DNA of 64,000 nucleotides from an uncultured Gammaproteobacteria bacterium (GCA_913045175.1 CAJWQG010000006.1:20042-84041); one strand, 5' to 3'. Positions 26,626-36,201 are shown, counted from the stretch's first letter. Numbers and translations are program-made. The notes: generated by a model not told the origin, from the sequence alone.

Positions 26626-27903
26626 TTAAGGTTCTTTATCTACTAGACCACGCATTATTGCTAAGCGTTCTTCTCGTTGTTCCGTTGCGGTATTTTCGAC
26701 CTCTGCAATCTCATCGGCAGTGAAACCTAGCTCAGCCAGTATCTCGGCATTTGCTTCTCCCAGTTCCGGTGGATCACCCTTGACGCTACCTGGCGTTTCG
26801 CTTAGTGACACGAGGTTTCCTACTGTTTTCGTCTCTCCTGCGCCTGGTACGTTGACGGTGGTCAGGTAATCGTTGGCAATATTCTGTTCATCTTCCAGTA
26901 CTTCGTTCCAGCTGCGCGCGCGTTCCCAGATGATTTCCGGTTGGGAATACAGGAACTCGGTCCATTCATCCATGGTCCTGGTGCCAAATGCGTCTTTAAA
27001 GACTTGCCGGATCTCGGCGGTGTCTTCTGGCGACAAAAAATTGCCCAGACGTTGTCCCGGGGTTTGAAAACGAGGGTCGACGGTCAGGTCCCAAGCCTCT
27101 ATGAAAATACACAGCGAATCCCAGGCTTCCTGAGTCATAACCTGTGCCAATGTAATTGAACCGCCGTCTTTGGTTTCGTAAATACCATAGAACCCAGCCA
27201 TGATCGGATGATGAGTACCGGCTCTTGGTGAATTAGCACCCGTCATTGCGGCGTGTGTTAACTCCCATTGTTGTAACCACAGCGTTGCCCCGAGCGCGCT
27301 AGTCTGCACCCGTTGCCCTTTTCTGTGACGTTCCCGGGACAAAAGGGCAGTCATGACACCCAGTGCCAACTGCATTCCACCGGCAGTGTCGGAAAGAATC
27401 GCGCCGGGCATTGCCGGTACTCTATCGGAATAGCCAGTGTGATTGATTAATCCACTCCTTGTCGCAGCGACCGCATCAATCATGGCCTTATTCGCATCCG
27501 GGCCCCTCGGTCCGAATCCGTTGACTGATGCATAAACAAGTCTTGGGTGTTTTTCCTTTAGTTGGTCGTAGGAACATCCCATTTTCTCAAGGGCCGGTTC
27601 GCGAAAATTTGTCAGAAATACATCGGCGGTCTCCAATAGCGCCATGACTGCTTTAGCCCCCAGTTCTGTGTGGGCATCCAGGCAGATTGATCGTTTGCCC
27701 CGATTGACGGTAATGAACTGGGTTCCCATGGTGCCATCCGACGTCTCATTTTCCCGCATTTTTAGATAGCGCGTGCCATCCCCGATGGGCGGCTCAATTC
27801 TGATTACCTCAGCCCCCATGTCGCGCAGATACAGGGCTGCCGAAGGCCCCTGCACAGCAATGGTCATCTCGATAACGGTCATGCCTTCTAACGGTTCGGG
27901 CAT
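26626..27903 (-). CDS. Class III CoA-transferase (CaiB/BaiF family)
   Basis: The 425-residue protein has MTVIEMTIAVQGPSAALYLRDMGAEVIRIEPPIGDG, FITVNRGKRSICLDA, DVFLTNFREPALEKMG and the catalytic Asp in ANKAMIDAVAATRSG. It therefore belongs with family III CoA-transferases that act on acyl-CoA or carnitine-type substrates. It is more divergent than the pair at 22774 and 33240. Its C-terminus ends close to the shared terminator. The ATG region faces the crotonase gene at 28023 across about 120 bp, a divergent promoter region. Confidence 0.92.
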   Translation of the reverse strand: MPEPLEGMTVIEMTIAVQGPSAALYLRDMGAEVIRIEPPIGDGTRYLKMRENETSDGTMGTQFITVNRGKRSICLDAHTELGAKAVMALLETADVFLTNFREPALEKMGCSYDQLKEKHPRLVYASVNGFGPRGPDANKAMIDAVAATRSGLINHTGYSDRVPAMPGAILSDTAGGMQLALGVMTALLSRERHRKGQRVQTSALGATLWLQQWELTHAAMTGANSPRAGTHHPIMAGFYGIYETKDGGSITLAQVMTQEAWDSLCIFIEAWDLTVDPRFQTPGQRLGNFLSPEDTAEIRQVFKDAFGTRTMDEWTEFLYSQPEIIWERARSWNEVLEDEQNIANDYLTTVNVPGAGETKTVGNLVSLSETPGSVKGDPPELGEANAEILAELGFTADEIAEVENTATEQREERLAIMRGLVDKEP

Positions 27904-28022
27904 TCAGGTCCCCTGGATAGGAAAGCGTTAAGAATGCAGGAATTAGTTGACGGAGTGAAGGTCTGATTCCGGTTGATTAAATGGTGCGAGTTGCTCCTTA
28001 ATAGCTTATTGGAGGAAGAGCA

Positions 28023-29009
28023 GTGCAACTTTTCGACGCAGGTCAACTCAAGGAACTCTCGCGTGAGCCTAACATGGCGGATGCGATGTCGGCCAATGTT
28101 CTGTGTGTCGATCTTCGCGATCAATCATTCAAAGATGACGAGGTGCAACTGCTGCGACAGTGGCTGATTCGACAGCCCGTACCCACAGTCGGTGTCCAAG
28201 AGAAGGAGAGTTCACTCACTGAAGGACTGGACCTGGTTTTTCACAACGAAGCGGATTGTGAAGAGATCGTCGGCATCATCGATCAGTACCCGAAGGCGAG
28301 TGCGGTCCTGGTTCAGGTGACTCGGGTGACGGAAACGCTGCCGGTAGCGAGTGCACTATCGATGGAATCGCTCGCTTACGCCACGTTGCAGGCGGGGGAA
28401 GAGTTCGCCTGTTGGTTGGCGACGTATAAACAATCAAAGAAGGTAGGAAACGACGTTGAGCTTTCCGACCCTGTCCTGCTTGAGCGGGAAGGGGCGTTAC
28501 TTCGAATCACGCTCAATACACCACAAAATAGAAATGCGCTATCGGTCCCGATGCGTGATGGTCTTAGCGAAGCCTTCAATATGGTTGCGATGGATGCTTC
28601 CATCGAGAAGGTCATCGTTTCGGGTGTGGGGCCATGCTTTAGCGCCGGTGGTGATCTCACCGAGTTTGGTGAAGCTACCGACCTCGCCGAGGCGCATCGA
28701 ATCCGTCAGCTGCGGATGCCAGCACAATACCTTGCTCCTCATGCCGATAAATACACCGTCACGGTTCATGGCGCATGTATTGGCGCCGGCATCGAGATGT
28801 CTGCGTTTGCGGGTCGCATCTACGCGACGTCAGATGCGTTCTTTCAGCTGCCCGAAGTCGCTATGGGACTAATTCCCGGCGCTGGAGGATGTGTGAGTAT
28901 TCCAAGGCGCATCGGCCGGCATAAGGCTAACCTGCTCGCGATTAGTGGTAGGAAGCTATCTGCGCAGGATGCTCTGTCGTGGGGATTAATCGACGAGGTC
29001 GTCGACTAG
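28023..29009 (+). CDS. Enoyl-CoA hydratase/isomerase with an extra N-terminal half-crotonase
   Basis: Residues about 150-328 are a canonical crotonase core: ITLNTPQNRNALSVPM, FSAGGDLTEFG (oxyanion loop), GACIGAGIEMSA and LPEVAMGLIPGAGG, so both Glu positions used by hydratases look present. Residues 1-145 look like the C-terminal half of another crotonase (PTVGVQ, LDLVFHN, ASAVLVQVTRVTETLPVASAL, ESLAYATLQAGEEFACWL) with no active site of its own. The start is GTG 28023 behind a good GGAGGAAGAG. The last base pairs overlap the convergent amidohydrolase stop within CTAG. The substrate is unknown. Confidence 0.85.
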   Translation: MQLFDAGQLKELSREPNMADAMSANVLCVDLRDQSFKDDEVQLLRQWLIRQPVPTVGVQEKESSLTEGLDLVFHNEADCEEIVGIIDQYPKASAVLVQVTRVTETLPVASALSMESLAYATLQAGEEFACWLATYKQSKKVGNDVELSDPVLLEREGALLRITLNTPQNRNALSVPMRDGLSEAFNMVAMDASIEKVIVSGVGPCFSAGGDLTEFGEATDLAEAHRIRQLRMPAQYLAPHADKYTVTVHGACIGAGIEMSAFAGRIYATSDAFFQLPEVAMGLIPGAGGCVSIPRRIGRHKANLLAISGRKLSAQDALSWGLIDEVVD

Positions 29010-30415
29010 TCGCGGTCGTAGATAACCTCTCCATCTCGAGTTGTCATGCGGACGTGCTTACTGTTCAAATCAGATTTCAGCACGGCCCATGGCGCATCGA
29101 GCAAACAGCAGTCAGCCGGCTCCCCAGCTGTGATTGACCTGTTTTCGAAGGGAAGCGATAGCTTTCCGAGGAAACTATTGAGCGCGATGTCAGGCGTAAC
29201 GTATTCACTCTTGCCGAGGCAGTCGCCGGATGACGTTTGGCGGTCAGTCGCAGCATTCATTGCCCTCCAAGGGTCGGGATCACCAAATGGCAGGTCGGTC
29301 CCGAAAGCGACTGGTATGTCAGCTTCCATCAGTGATCTGCATCGGTACAAAAATGGATGCTCAGTAGCGGGGATGTCCCTTAGATAGCTATCGCCGCGTT
29401 CGAAAATAAAGTTCGGTTGCGTTACGACACCTAGTTCCAGTTCTCGTAACTGCTCGATCAATGCGGGCGGGACGACCGAGGCATGTTCGATCCGATCGCC
29501 AGATATGGTGCCTGCACTGCGAAATGCAGAGAGCGTAAACACCAATTCTGTTTCTGTGACGCAATGTACCGCAACGGTTCGGTTAGCGCGGTGGCTGTTC
29601 TCGATTGTGTCAACGAGTTCCGGAAAGTCCGGCAGGGATGAATCGTGCAAATGCACTTTTGTTTCGCCAAGAGTTAACCGGTCAACCACGTTTTTACATT
29701 CCGTCAGTTCAGGACGCCCCGATAATCTGACTTTCTGGAGCAGCGAACCCGTCGACTGTAGTTCTGCAAACCATTGCCAGGTGCTCTCGTCGTTAGAGGG
29801 TGTCATGTCGTTGATGCCGGTGATCCCGAATGCCGCAAGGTTTCGGCTGGCAACATCGATAGGTGGTGGCTGTCTTCTGGTGAGCGAGCCGAGCAATTCA
29901 TCCACATCGTATAGCCGGCCGTCATCACTACTTAGACGCACGCGTTCGTGATGACTAAGCGACGATGCGGCATACTGTATGAGCGCCAGTCCCTGACTAT
30001 TGAGAATCCATAGCCGACCTGAGCGATGTTGAATTCTGATAGGTCGATTGGGTCCATTTTCGTCCAGCCATTGACGATCCAGCTTGGGATGGGTGCTTTC
30101 ATGAAAACCAATGCCGCGCAGCCAGTGTGTGCCCGGCTGGTTGTTTAACGTTTTTGCCAGTGATTCCTCAGAGTTGATCTCAGGTGGTCCGCACGGCACC
30201 GAAGCAAGCGATGCGGCGTAGGAAATGAGGTGTACATGATGGTCGCTGAGACCGGGTATCAGCAGGCAACCCTTTGCATCAATTACCCGAGCAGAGTCAC
30301 CAGGAGCAATCCGGCCAATCTCGGTAATGACGCCGTTCGAGATTGAAATGTCGCTCAGACTGCCAGGCTTTGAAAGCAGCTCCGCGTTGGTGATCAGCAG
30401 TGACTGGCTAGTCAC
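29006..30415 (-). CDS. Amidohydrolase family protein (amidohydrolase-3/YtcJ-like)
   Basis: The 469-residue protein has the small beta domain (LLITNAELL, VIDAKGCLLIPGLSDHHVHL), the H-x-H metal motif in DHHVHL (about 58-63), a central barrel with VAVHCVTE and RIEHASVV, and the late AFGTDLPFGDPDPW Asp. This is the YtcJ-like layout. No signal peptide was found. It overlaps the acyl-CoA synthetase gene upstream by 8 nt, so the two are coupled in one minus-strand operon with the small gene at 31923. The substrate is unknown; release of an acid from an amide for CoA activation is one inference. Confidence 0.88.
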   Translation of the reverse strand: MTSQSLLITNAELLSKPGSLSDISISNGVITEIGRIAPGDSARVIDAKGCLLIPGLSDHHVHLISYAASLASVPCGPPEINSEESLAKTLNNQPGTHWLRGIGFHESTHPKLDRQWLDENGPNRPIRIQHRSGRLWILNSQGLALIQYAASSLSHHERVRLSSDDGRLYDVDELLGSLTRRQPPPIDVASRNLAAFGITGINDMTPSNDESTWQWFAELQSTGSLLQKVRLSGRPELTECKNVVDRLTLGETKVHLHDSSLPDFPELVDTIENSHRANRTVAVHCVTETELVFTLSAFRSAGTISGDRIEHASVVPPALIEQLRELELGVVTQPNFIFERGDSYLRDIPATEHPFLYRCRSLMEADIPVAFGTDLPFGDPDPWRAMNAATDRQTSSGDCLGKSEYVTPDIALNSFLGKLSLPFENRSITAGEPADCCLLDAPWAVLKSDLNSKHVRMTTRDGEVIYDRD

Positions 30416-31919
30416 CCTCGATCCGGAACCACTCGCTCACGACCCGTCTAAGGAGTTTGCCGGTCTCGTTGTAGGGCAGCTCGGAAGTGAAATGCACGAC
30501 CTCGGGTACGCGGGAAGAACGCAGATGTTCTCGTATATGATCGCAAATCTCCTGTTCGGTGATCTCCTGGCCTTCAGCCTTAACGACTGCCAGCGCGACG
30601 ACTTCACCCCATTCTTCAGAAGTCATCCCGACCGCTGCCGCATCTGTGATTGCCGGATGTTTGTGCAATAAGTCTTCGATTTCTCCGGGTGACATATTCT
30701 CACCACCACGCACGATTACATCGTCAGCACGCCCGGAAAGATACAGATAGCCATGATCATCCAGATAGCCGGCATCACGTGTGGGGAACCAGCCGTCATC
30801 ATCGAGTACGCTGCGCCCGTCGTACTCCCCGGAGACCTGGGGTCCGCGAACATATATTTCACCTGCGTCCCAGGGACCTAAGGGTTTGCCTTTCTCGTCA
30901 CGAATTTCCAGCTCAAGTGAAGGTAGTGGTTTGCCCACAGAGCCAAGACGCGCATGCACTGCGACGTCATCGTGATCAACGTGATCAACCGCAGTTCGAT
31001 GATCCTCAGGACCAAGCAGGGTAATTGTTGAACTGGTCTCGGTAAGGCCATAGGCATTAGTAAAATTGACGTTGGGGAATAACTTCAGTGCCTGTTCGAT
31101 CACTGGCACGGGCATCTTGCCGCCACCGTAGGCGATAGACGCCAGAGAACTCAGGCTTGAGAGTTCAATGTCTGATGCTTCCAGTTCGTCAATAATGCGC
31201 GTCAACATCGTCGGAACCACAAACGCGCTGGTAACGCCTTCCTGCGCGCACAGATTCAACCATTCAAAAGGGTTAAAGGTGGGCAGTTGTACAATTTGTC
31301 GACAGGCGTAAATGGAACTCATCACCGCCGAGATGCCAGCGATATGATAGGGCGGCACAGAGACTAACGTGGCTTCTTCTTCACCTGCTCCCATAAACTC
31401 CACTGAGCCAAGGATATAGGACACCAGATGTTCGTGTCTTAAGATCGCTGCCTTGGGGGTGCCCGTGGTACCGCTGGTAAAAAGTTGTACGGCAACTGCT
31501 GAAGGATCTTCGTTCCAGGTGACCTCCATCTCATCACCGCTAAATACATCGCTCATGAACTCACTGGTTGATTGCGTCACCCAGTGTTCAGGAGAGTGAT
31601 CGGTCTCCTTTGGTCCAAGGATCAGATATGCAGGGTCAATTCGTTCCAGCAGCGGAATAATTTGTTCATCGCTGAGTCGGTAGTTAATTGGTACATAGGG
31701 GATGCCTGCCATGGCAGCACCCATGAGTGCTATCGGTACGGCGGGGCTCGACTCGTCAATCAGCGTTACATATTCACACTGGGCTGTTGAGAATCTATAG
31801 GCAGCACGCTTGGCTGCGCCATAGAGTTCCGCGTAGGTATGATGCGTACCTTCATGGGTCAGCGCTCGACGATCGCCGCAGGCTTCCGCGGCCATCTGGA
31901 GGAAAAGGGCAATATTCAT
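30408..31919 (-). CDS. Acyl-CoA synthetase (AMP-binding enzyme, ANL superfamily)
   Basis: The 503-residue ligase has the P-loop-like motif QLFTSGTTGTPKAA, the A4/A5 motif NAYGLTETSSTITLLG, the A7 segment GWFPTRDAGYLDDHGYLYLSGRADD with the hinge, ENMSPGEIED, and the C-terminal catalytic Lys in NETGKLLRR. It should ligate CoA to a carboxylic acid via an adenylate. It is operonic with the amidohydrolase (8-nt overlap) and the 96-residue protein just upstream (4-nt gap). Chain-length or aromatic specificity cannot be read from sequence by eye. Confidence 0.94.
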   Translation of the reverse strand: MNIALFLQMAAEACGDRRALTHEGTHHTYAELYGAAKRAAYRFSTAQCEYVTLIDESSPAVPIALMGAAMAGIPYVPINYRLSDEQIIPLLERIDPAYLILGPKETDHSPEHWVTQSTSEFMSDVFSGDEMEVTWNEDPSAVAVQLFTSGTTGTPKAAILRHEHLVSYILGSVEFMGAGEEEATLVSVPPYHIAGISAVMSSIYACRQIVQLPTFNPFEWLNLCAQEGVTSAFVVPTMLTRIIDELEASDIELSSLSSLASIAYGGGKMPVPVIEQALKLFPNVNFTNAYGLTETSSTITLLGPEDHRTAVDHVDHDDVAVHARLGSVGKPLPSLELEIRDEKGKPLGPWDAGEIYVRGPQVSGEYDGRSVLDDDGWFPTRDAGYLDDHGYLYLSGRADDVIVRGGENMSPGEIEDLLHKHPAITDAAAVGMTSEEWGEVVALAVVKAEGQEITEQEICDHIREHLRSSRVPEVVHFTSELPYNETGKLLRRVVSEWFRIEGD

Positions 31920-31922
31920 GGG

Positions 31923-32213
31923 CTAGTCAGAGGAAGGTAGCTTCTTGGTGTCCTTGGTCATCAACTCGTCGCCGTTATAGTAGATGGAACCGTCGCCACT
32001 CTTTACGCAAAGGACCTCAACGGATTCTGCTTCATTGACGTAACGTTTACCGATTAGGCAGCCATCCATCTGGTCAGGGTTGGCCTCTGCCGACTCCGGC
32101 GCTTCAGCCATAGCAACACCGCCACAGGTCAGATCATCGCCTTCGGTTGCTTTGATGACCATGATTTCCGCCTCGCAGACGGCGCTCTTGAGTCGCAATC
32201 CAGGTTTTAGCAT
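31923..32213 (-). CDS. Small Cys-containing protein of unknown function
   Basis: This 96-residue protein starts with a good RBS (AAGGAA 8 nt before ATG) and ends just before the acyl-CoA synthetase start. Four cysteines are spread over the chain (residues 13, 30, 52 and 69), the second in LTCGGVAM. It has no signal peptide and no membrane helix. The cysteines do not form a CxxC metal knuckle. I do not recognise the family. Its fixed place in front of an acyl-CoA ligase suggests a helper in the same pathway. Confidence 0.65.
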   Translation of the reverse strand: MLKPGLRLKSAVCEAEIMVIKATEGDDLTCGGVAMAEAPESAEANPDQMDGCLIGKRYVNEAESVEVLCVKSGDGSIYYNGDELMTKDTKKLPSSD

Positions 32214-32378
32214 CTTGGTTATTCCTTCTTATTAGCTATCACGATATTGACGGGTTTCCGTCCGAGTTCCGCATTATACGGACATACTGGACAAGACTCA
32301 CGTGCTTCAATACAGTCGCTAATACAGCCTTAAATACAGTCAAACCCTGGGCTTCCAATTACCTTCGAAGGTTGAAAA

Positions 32379-33236
32379 ATGAATCAGTGGCAAATCGGCA
32401 ACGTAAAGATAACCCGCATTGTAGAGATGGAAGTAGCGGGGGGTTCCCGCTTTATTCTCCCGGATGCCACGCGGGATGCGTGTAAGCCGCTGTCATGGAT
32501 GAATCCCCACTTTATGGATGATGAGGGTAATCTCATCATGAGCATCCATGCCCTGGTGGTAGATACCGGGTCCCGTCGTATCCTGGTGGATACCTGCATC
32601 GGCAACGACAAGCAGCGCTCCATCCCCAACTGGACCAATCTGCAAACCAGTTTTCTCGAAGACCTGGAGGCAGCCGGATACCCTCGGGAAAGTATCGATA
32701 CTGTGTTGTGCACACATCTTCACGTAGATCATGTGGGCTGGAATACCATGTTGGTAGATGGTGAATGGATACCAACATTTAGCAATGCACGTTACCTGGT
32801 TGCTGAACAGGAGTTTAACTACTGGGATGGCGAAGGAGCGGACGACGAACTGAATCGAGGCATTATGGACGACTCTGTTCGACCAATTGTTGATGCGGGA
32901 CTGATGGATTTCGTGAGCCTGGACCATCAGGTGTGCGAGGAGATCTGTCTGGAACCCACCCCTGGGCATACCCCCGGGCATGTCAGTGTGCACATTAATT
33001 CCAACGGCGAGGAGGCGCTTATCACCGGCGACTCATTTCATCATCCCTGTCAGATGACGCGAGTGGACTGGTGTAGCAGTGCGGACTACGATCCTGTGCA
33101 GGCGCAGGCAACCCGCGAGAAATTACTCAAGCGCTATGCGGATGCAGACGTGCTGGTAATCGGCACTCACTTTGCCACACCTACGGCTGGTTGGATTAAG
33201 CCTTTGGAGGAAGGTGGCTACTACCTGGAGGTTTAG
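32379..33236 (+). CDS. MBL-fold metallo-hydrolase
   Basis: The 285-residue protein has the metallo-beta-lactamase signature CTHLHVDHVGWN (about 111-122). The further His and Asp ligands lie in PTPGHTPGHVSVHI, ITGDSFHH and IGTHFATP. This is a lactonase- or thioesterase-like layout without a signal peptide. It sits 3 nt before the CoA-transferase gene at 33240 and is almost certainly co-transcribed with it. That places it in CoA-ester or lactone metabolism, but the substrate is unknown. Confidence 0.92.
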   Translation: MNQWQIGNVKITRIVEMEVAGGSRFILPDATRDACKPLSWMNPHFMDDEGNLIMSIHALVVDTGSRRILVDTCIGNDKQRSIPNWTNLQTSFLEDLEAAGYPRESIDTVLCTHLHVDHVGWNTMLVDGEWIPTFSNARYLVAEQEFNYWDGEGADDELNRGIMDDSVRPIVDAGLMDFVSLDHQVCEEICLEPTPGHTPGHVSVHINSNGEEALITGDSFHHPCQMTRVDWCSSADYDPVQAQATREKLLKRYADADVLVIGTHFATPTAGWIKPLEEGGYYLEV

Positions 33237-33239
33237 CAA

Positions 33240-34463
33240 ATGGCCGCTTTAGACGGACTAAGAATTCTTGATTTAAGCCAGTACGAGGCGGGTACATCCT
33301 GCACCCAGGCGCTGGCATGGCTGGGGGCGGATGTGGTCAAGGTCGAACCTCCCCAATATGGTGATCCTGGTCGGGGCGTGATGCGTACGTCGGCGGAAAC
33401 GGATTACGCGCCTTATTTCATAGCCTGGAATGCCAACAAACGCAGCGTTGGCCTGGATCTTCGCACCGAGCGTGGTCGAAATCTGTTGCTGGAGTTGGCG
33501 CCGAAATACGACGTATTTGTGGAAAACTACGGGCCCGGTGTTGTCGAGAAACTGAACATCGACTACGAAGCAATGAAAGCGGTGAATCCGGGCCTCATCT
33601 ATGTGAGCATCAAGGGCTTCGGGAACTCCGGTCCGTGGGCGGGGTATCGCAGCCTGGATATGGTGGCCCAGGCAACCGGTGGCGCCTTCTCCGTCACCGG
33701 CGAGCCGGATGGCCCGCCCATGATGCCGGGCCCCACGACTGGTGACTCTGGTACCGGCGTACAAACAGCAATGGCGATTCTTGCGGCATACATACAGAAG
33801 CTACGCACGGGAGAGGGTCAGGAGATTGAGATATCGATGCAGGAAGCGGTAACCTACTACTGCCGAACCCGGGCGATGGGTTACAGCGATCTTGGCAAGA
33901 CGGTGACCGCTCGTAGTGGCAATCAGGGTACAGGACCACCGGTGGACCTATACCCCTGCAAACCGTTTGGGCCAAACGATTATATTTACCTTATGCCCGT
34001 CAACGAGGACCACTGGAGCGCGCTCTGCGCGATCATTGATCGCCCGGAGCTATCTATTGATCCGCGGTTCGAAACCATGGCGGCGCGATCACAGAACGGT
34101 GAAGCGCTGTACCAGGAAATCACTGACTGGTGCAGCGATCGCACCAAGTACGAAGCGATGGAAACGATTGCCGGGGCTGGTGTGTCCTGCGGTGCTGTTC
34201 TTGATTCCGTCGAACTGCACACCCACCCCCATCTGGTCGAACGTGGATTTGTGCATGAACTCGACCTGCCCGTGCATGGCAAGGTTCGACTACTTGGTTT
34301 TGCACCCAGACTGTCGGCTTCGCACGTGGAGATGAAAGCGCCGCCTCGTTTGGGAGAGCATACCGATGAGGTTCTGATGGAGGATCTTGGATTAAATCAA
34401 GCGGAACTGAAAGATCTGCTGGATGCTGGGGTGATTGGCGACAAGGGTCGGTTCTCCAGCTAG
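33240..34463 (+). CDS. Class III CoA-transferase (CaiB/BaiF family), paralog of the 22774 gene
   Basis: The 407-residue enzyme starts LDGLRILDLSQYEAGTSC and repeats the features of the 22774 protein almost block for block: GADVVKVEPPQYGDPGRG, NANKRSVGLDL, ENYGPGVVEKLNI, and catalytic Asp in RSLDMVAQATGGAFSVTG, GPTTGDSGTG. The close likeness suggests duplication. It follows the MBL gene by 3 nt. Its stop shares a CTAG with the stop of the convergent SDR gene at 34460. Confidence 0.94.
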   Translation: MAALDGLRILDLSQYEAGTSCTQALAWLGADVVKVEPPQYGDPGRGVMRTSAETDYAPYFIAWNANKRSVGLDLRTERGRNLLLELAPKYDVFVENYGPGVVEKLNIDYEAMKAVNPGLIYVSIKGFGNSGPWAGYRSLDMVAQATGGAFSVTGEPDGPPMMPGPTTGDSGTGVQTAMAILAAYIQKLRTGEGQEIEISMQEAVTYYCRTRAMGYSDLGKTVTARSGNQGTGPPVDLYPCKPFGPNDYIYLMPVNEDHWSALCAIIDRPELSIDPRFETMAARSQNGEALYQEITDWCSDRTKYEAMETIAGAGVSCGAVLDSVELHTHPHLVERGFVHELDLPVHGKVRLLGFAPRLSASHVEMKAPPRLGEHTDEVLMEDLGLNQAELKDLLDAGVIGDKGRFSS

Positions 34464-35335
34464 CGGTCATCATCCAATCGACGTATTTCTGGTGGCTCGC
34501 CGGTTGTCCCTTTCGTTAGTCCCGTCAACGGAGGATTGCGCCCCAGCGTCTTTGGAAACCGTTTACTCATTTCCGGTCCCGCCGCGACTAATCCGCCATC
34601 TACAACGATAGATTCCCCGGTCATAAATTCCGCATCGTCAGAGGCGAGAAATAGCGTGGTTGCGGCGACATGTTCTGGCTGGCCGTGATCTGGCCAGGGT
34701 TGTGTGGTTTTTGCCTGCTCGATGGTTGCTTCAGTTTTACCGCCATCCGCCAGCGGAGTCACGATAAATCCCGGACAGACACAGTTGACGCGAATTCTGT
34801 GCGGCGCCAGATCGATTGCTGCCGATTTGGTCAGGTTTAGCACGGCGGCTTTTGCCGCAGAGTAAATCGCCGGGGCTGCATCACCACTGAGTGCAGCGAT
34901 GGATGAGGTGTTGATGATCGACCCACCTTCATTCCGGGCAATCATCACCCGGGCCGCATGCTTCATGCCGAGAAAGACGCCCTTGGCGAGAACATCGAAG
35001 GTGTAGTCCCAGGCTTCGGTGGTGATCTCCGTTAACGGACCAACGGCACCGCCGACCCCCGCATTGTTGAAAACCACGTCGAGACGTCCAAATTTCGAGC
35101 AGGCGTTTTCGATCATGGCAATGATGTCGGATTCCTGCGCAACATCGGTTTTAATGAAACTGATGCAGTCACCCTGTCCATTGTCGGTGACTTCCTGGAC
35201 GGTTCGTAAACCGTTGGCCTCGTTGAAATCGGCAACTACCACCGCGGCGCCTTCGTCCAGAAACCGACGGACTGTTGCAAGCCCAATACCACTCGCGCCG
35301 CCTGTTACCACAGCAACCTTGCCTGCTAATCTCAT
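34460..35335 (-). CDS. Short-chain dehydrogenase/reductase (SDR)
   Basis: The 291-residue SDR has the Rossmann motif VTGGASGIG (about 8-16), VFNNAGVGG, a catalytic Ser in IINTSSIAALSG, Y-x-x-x-K in AIYSAAKAAV, and CPGFIVTP. It oxidises or reduces a hydroxyl/keto group with NAD(P). The frame extends upstream to 35503, but ATG 35335 with AAGGAA ahead of it gives the normal SDR N-terminus (RLAGKVAVVTGG). A C-terminal tail of about 40 residues is longer than usual. The gene lies 20 nt downstream of the dienelactone hydrolase, in the same operon. Confidence 0.91.
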   Translation of the reverse strand: MRLAGKVAVVTGGASGIGLATVRRFLDEGAAVVVADFNEANGLRTVQEVTDNGQGDCISFIKTDVAQESDIIAMIENACSKFGRLDVVFNNAGVGGAVGPLTEITTEAWDYTFDVLAKGVFLGMKHAARVMIARNEGGSIINTSSIAALSGDAAPAIYSAAKAAVLNLTKSAAIDLAPHRIRVNCVCPGFIVTPLADGGKTEATIEQAKTTQPWPDHGQPEHVAATTLFLASDDAEFMTGESIVVDGGLVAAGPEMSKRFPKTLGRNPPLTGLTKGTTGEPPEIRRLDDDR

Positions 35336-35354
35336 TTGGTATTCCTTATAGTGG

Positions 35355-36074
35355 TCAACCCAGCTGTTTACCGAGAAAGCTGAGTACTTTTTCCCATGCG
35401 TCTTCCGCCTGGGATTTACGAAACCGGTCTTCGTTGGTGAAGTCCTGAAACCCGTGACCAGCACCATCGTACCGATGAAATTCCGCAGGTACCCCCGCTG
35501 CATTTAACGCGGCTTCGTAGTCGTACACATCATCTGGTGAAGGGCTCTGATCGTCGTTACCGAAAATACCCAGAACCGGGCAGGGGATGTTGCCCGCCAG
35601 TTCGATGGGGGGTGGTGCGCCATCGGCAAAGGAAACCTTGATGCGACCACCGTAAATAACTGCACAGGCTTTGAAGTTTGGATTGTGACAACACCCCAGC
35701 CATGAGACCCGGCCACCCCAACAGTGACCGAGAATGCCAATGCGATTCTCATCCACGTTGTCTCTTCCTGCCAGGAAGTTAAACGCAGCATCGAGATCGG
35801 CCACGGTCCAGTCATCTCGGAACTGTTCGACCTTGACCGACCGCTCCTCATCTTCCGGCCACCAGTGAAAGATAAAAGGCATAACGCAGACATAACCTGC
35901 AGCGGCATAGCGTTCACCTACTTTGAGCGTGAAGGGATCTTTCTCTAGTCCTTCATGGGCGACGGGTAAATGTTGCGCGATGATTAAACCGGGATGGGGG
36001 CCGTCACCTTCGGGTTCGAAGATGAGGGTGTGCATGGCATTGCCCTGCACATCCAGCGAAGTTGATTCGTACAT
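35355..36074 (-). CDS. Dienelactone hydrolase family protein
   Basis: The 239-residue alpha/beta hydrolase has the catalytic Cys in ILGHCWGGRV, Asp in GNDDQSPS and His in YDGAGHGF, the triad of dienelactone hydrolases. ATG 36074, behind an AGGGGG, is the better start than the upstream in-frame ATG at 36116. DLHs open lactone rings in catechol catabolism, but many relatives are general esterases. It is followed by the SDR gene in one unit. Confidence 0.91.
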   Translation of the reverse strand: MYESTSLDVQGNAMHTLIFEPEGDGPHPGLIIAQHLPVAHEGLEKDPFTLKVGERYAAAGYVCVMPFIFHWWPEDEERSVKVEQFRDDWTVADLDAAFNFLAGRDNVDENRIGILGHCWGGRVSWLGCCHNPNFKACAVIYGGRIKVSFADGAPPPIELAGNIPCPVLGIFGNDDQSPSPDDVYDYEAALNAAGVPAEFHRYDGAGHGFQDFTNEDRFRKSQAEDAWEKVLSFLGKQLG

Positions 36075-36201
36075 GTTCAGTTCCCCCTGCGAGTGGAAAG
36101 GGAAATAATACACCATAGCGCGCCCGCCAAAGTGCGACCGGCCAGTTGATACATCAGGGAATCTGTCTCATGCTCTCATGTCCCACTGGAAGGAGGTTGA
36201 A

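Noticed and set aside
27946..27968. GACGGAGTGAAGGTCT as a half copy of the REP arm seen at 2251.
   Set aside because: It lacks the second arm and differs at several positions; a chance match or an old remnant is equally likely.
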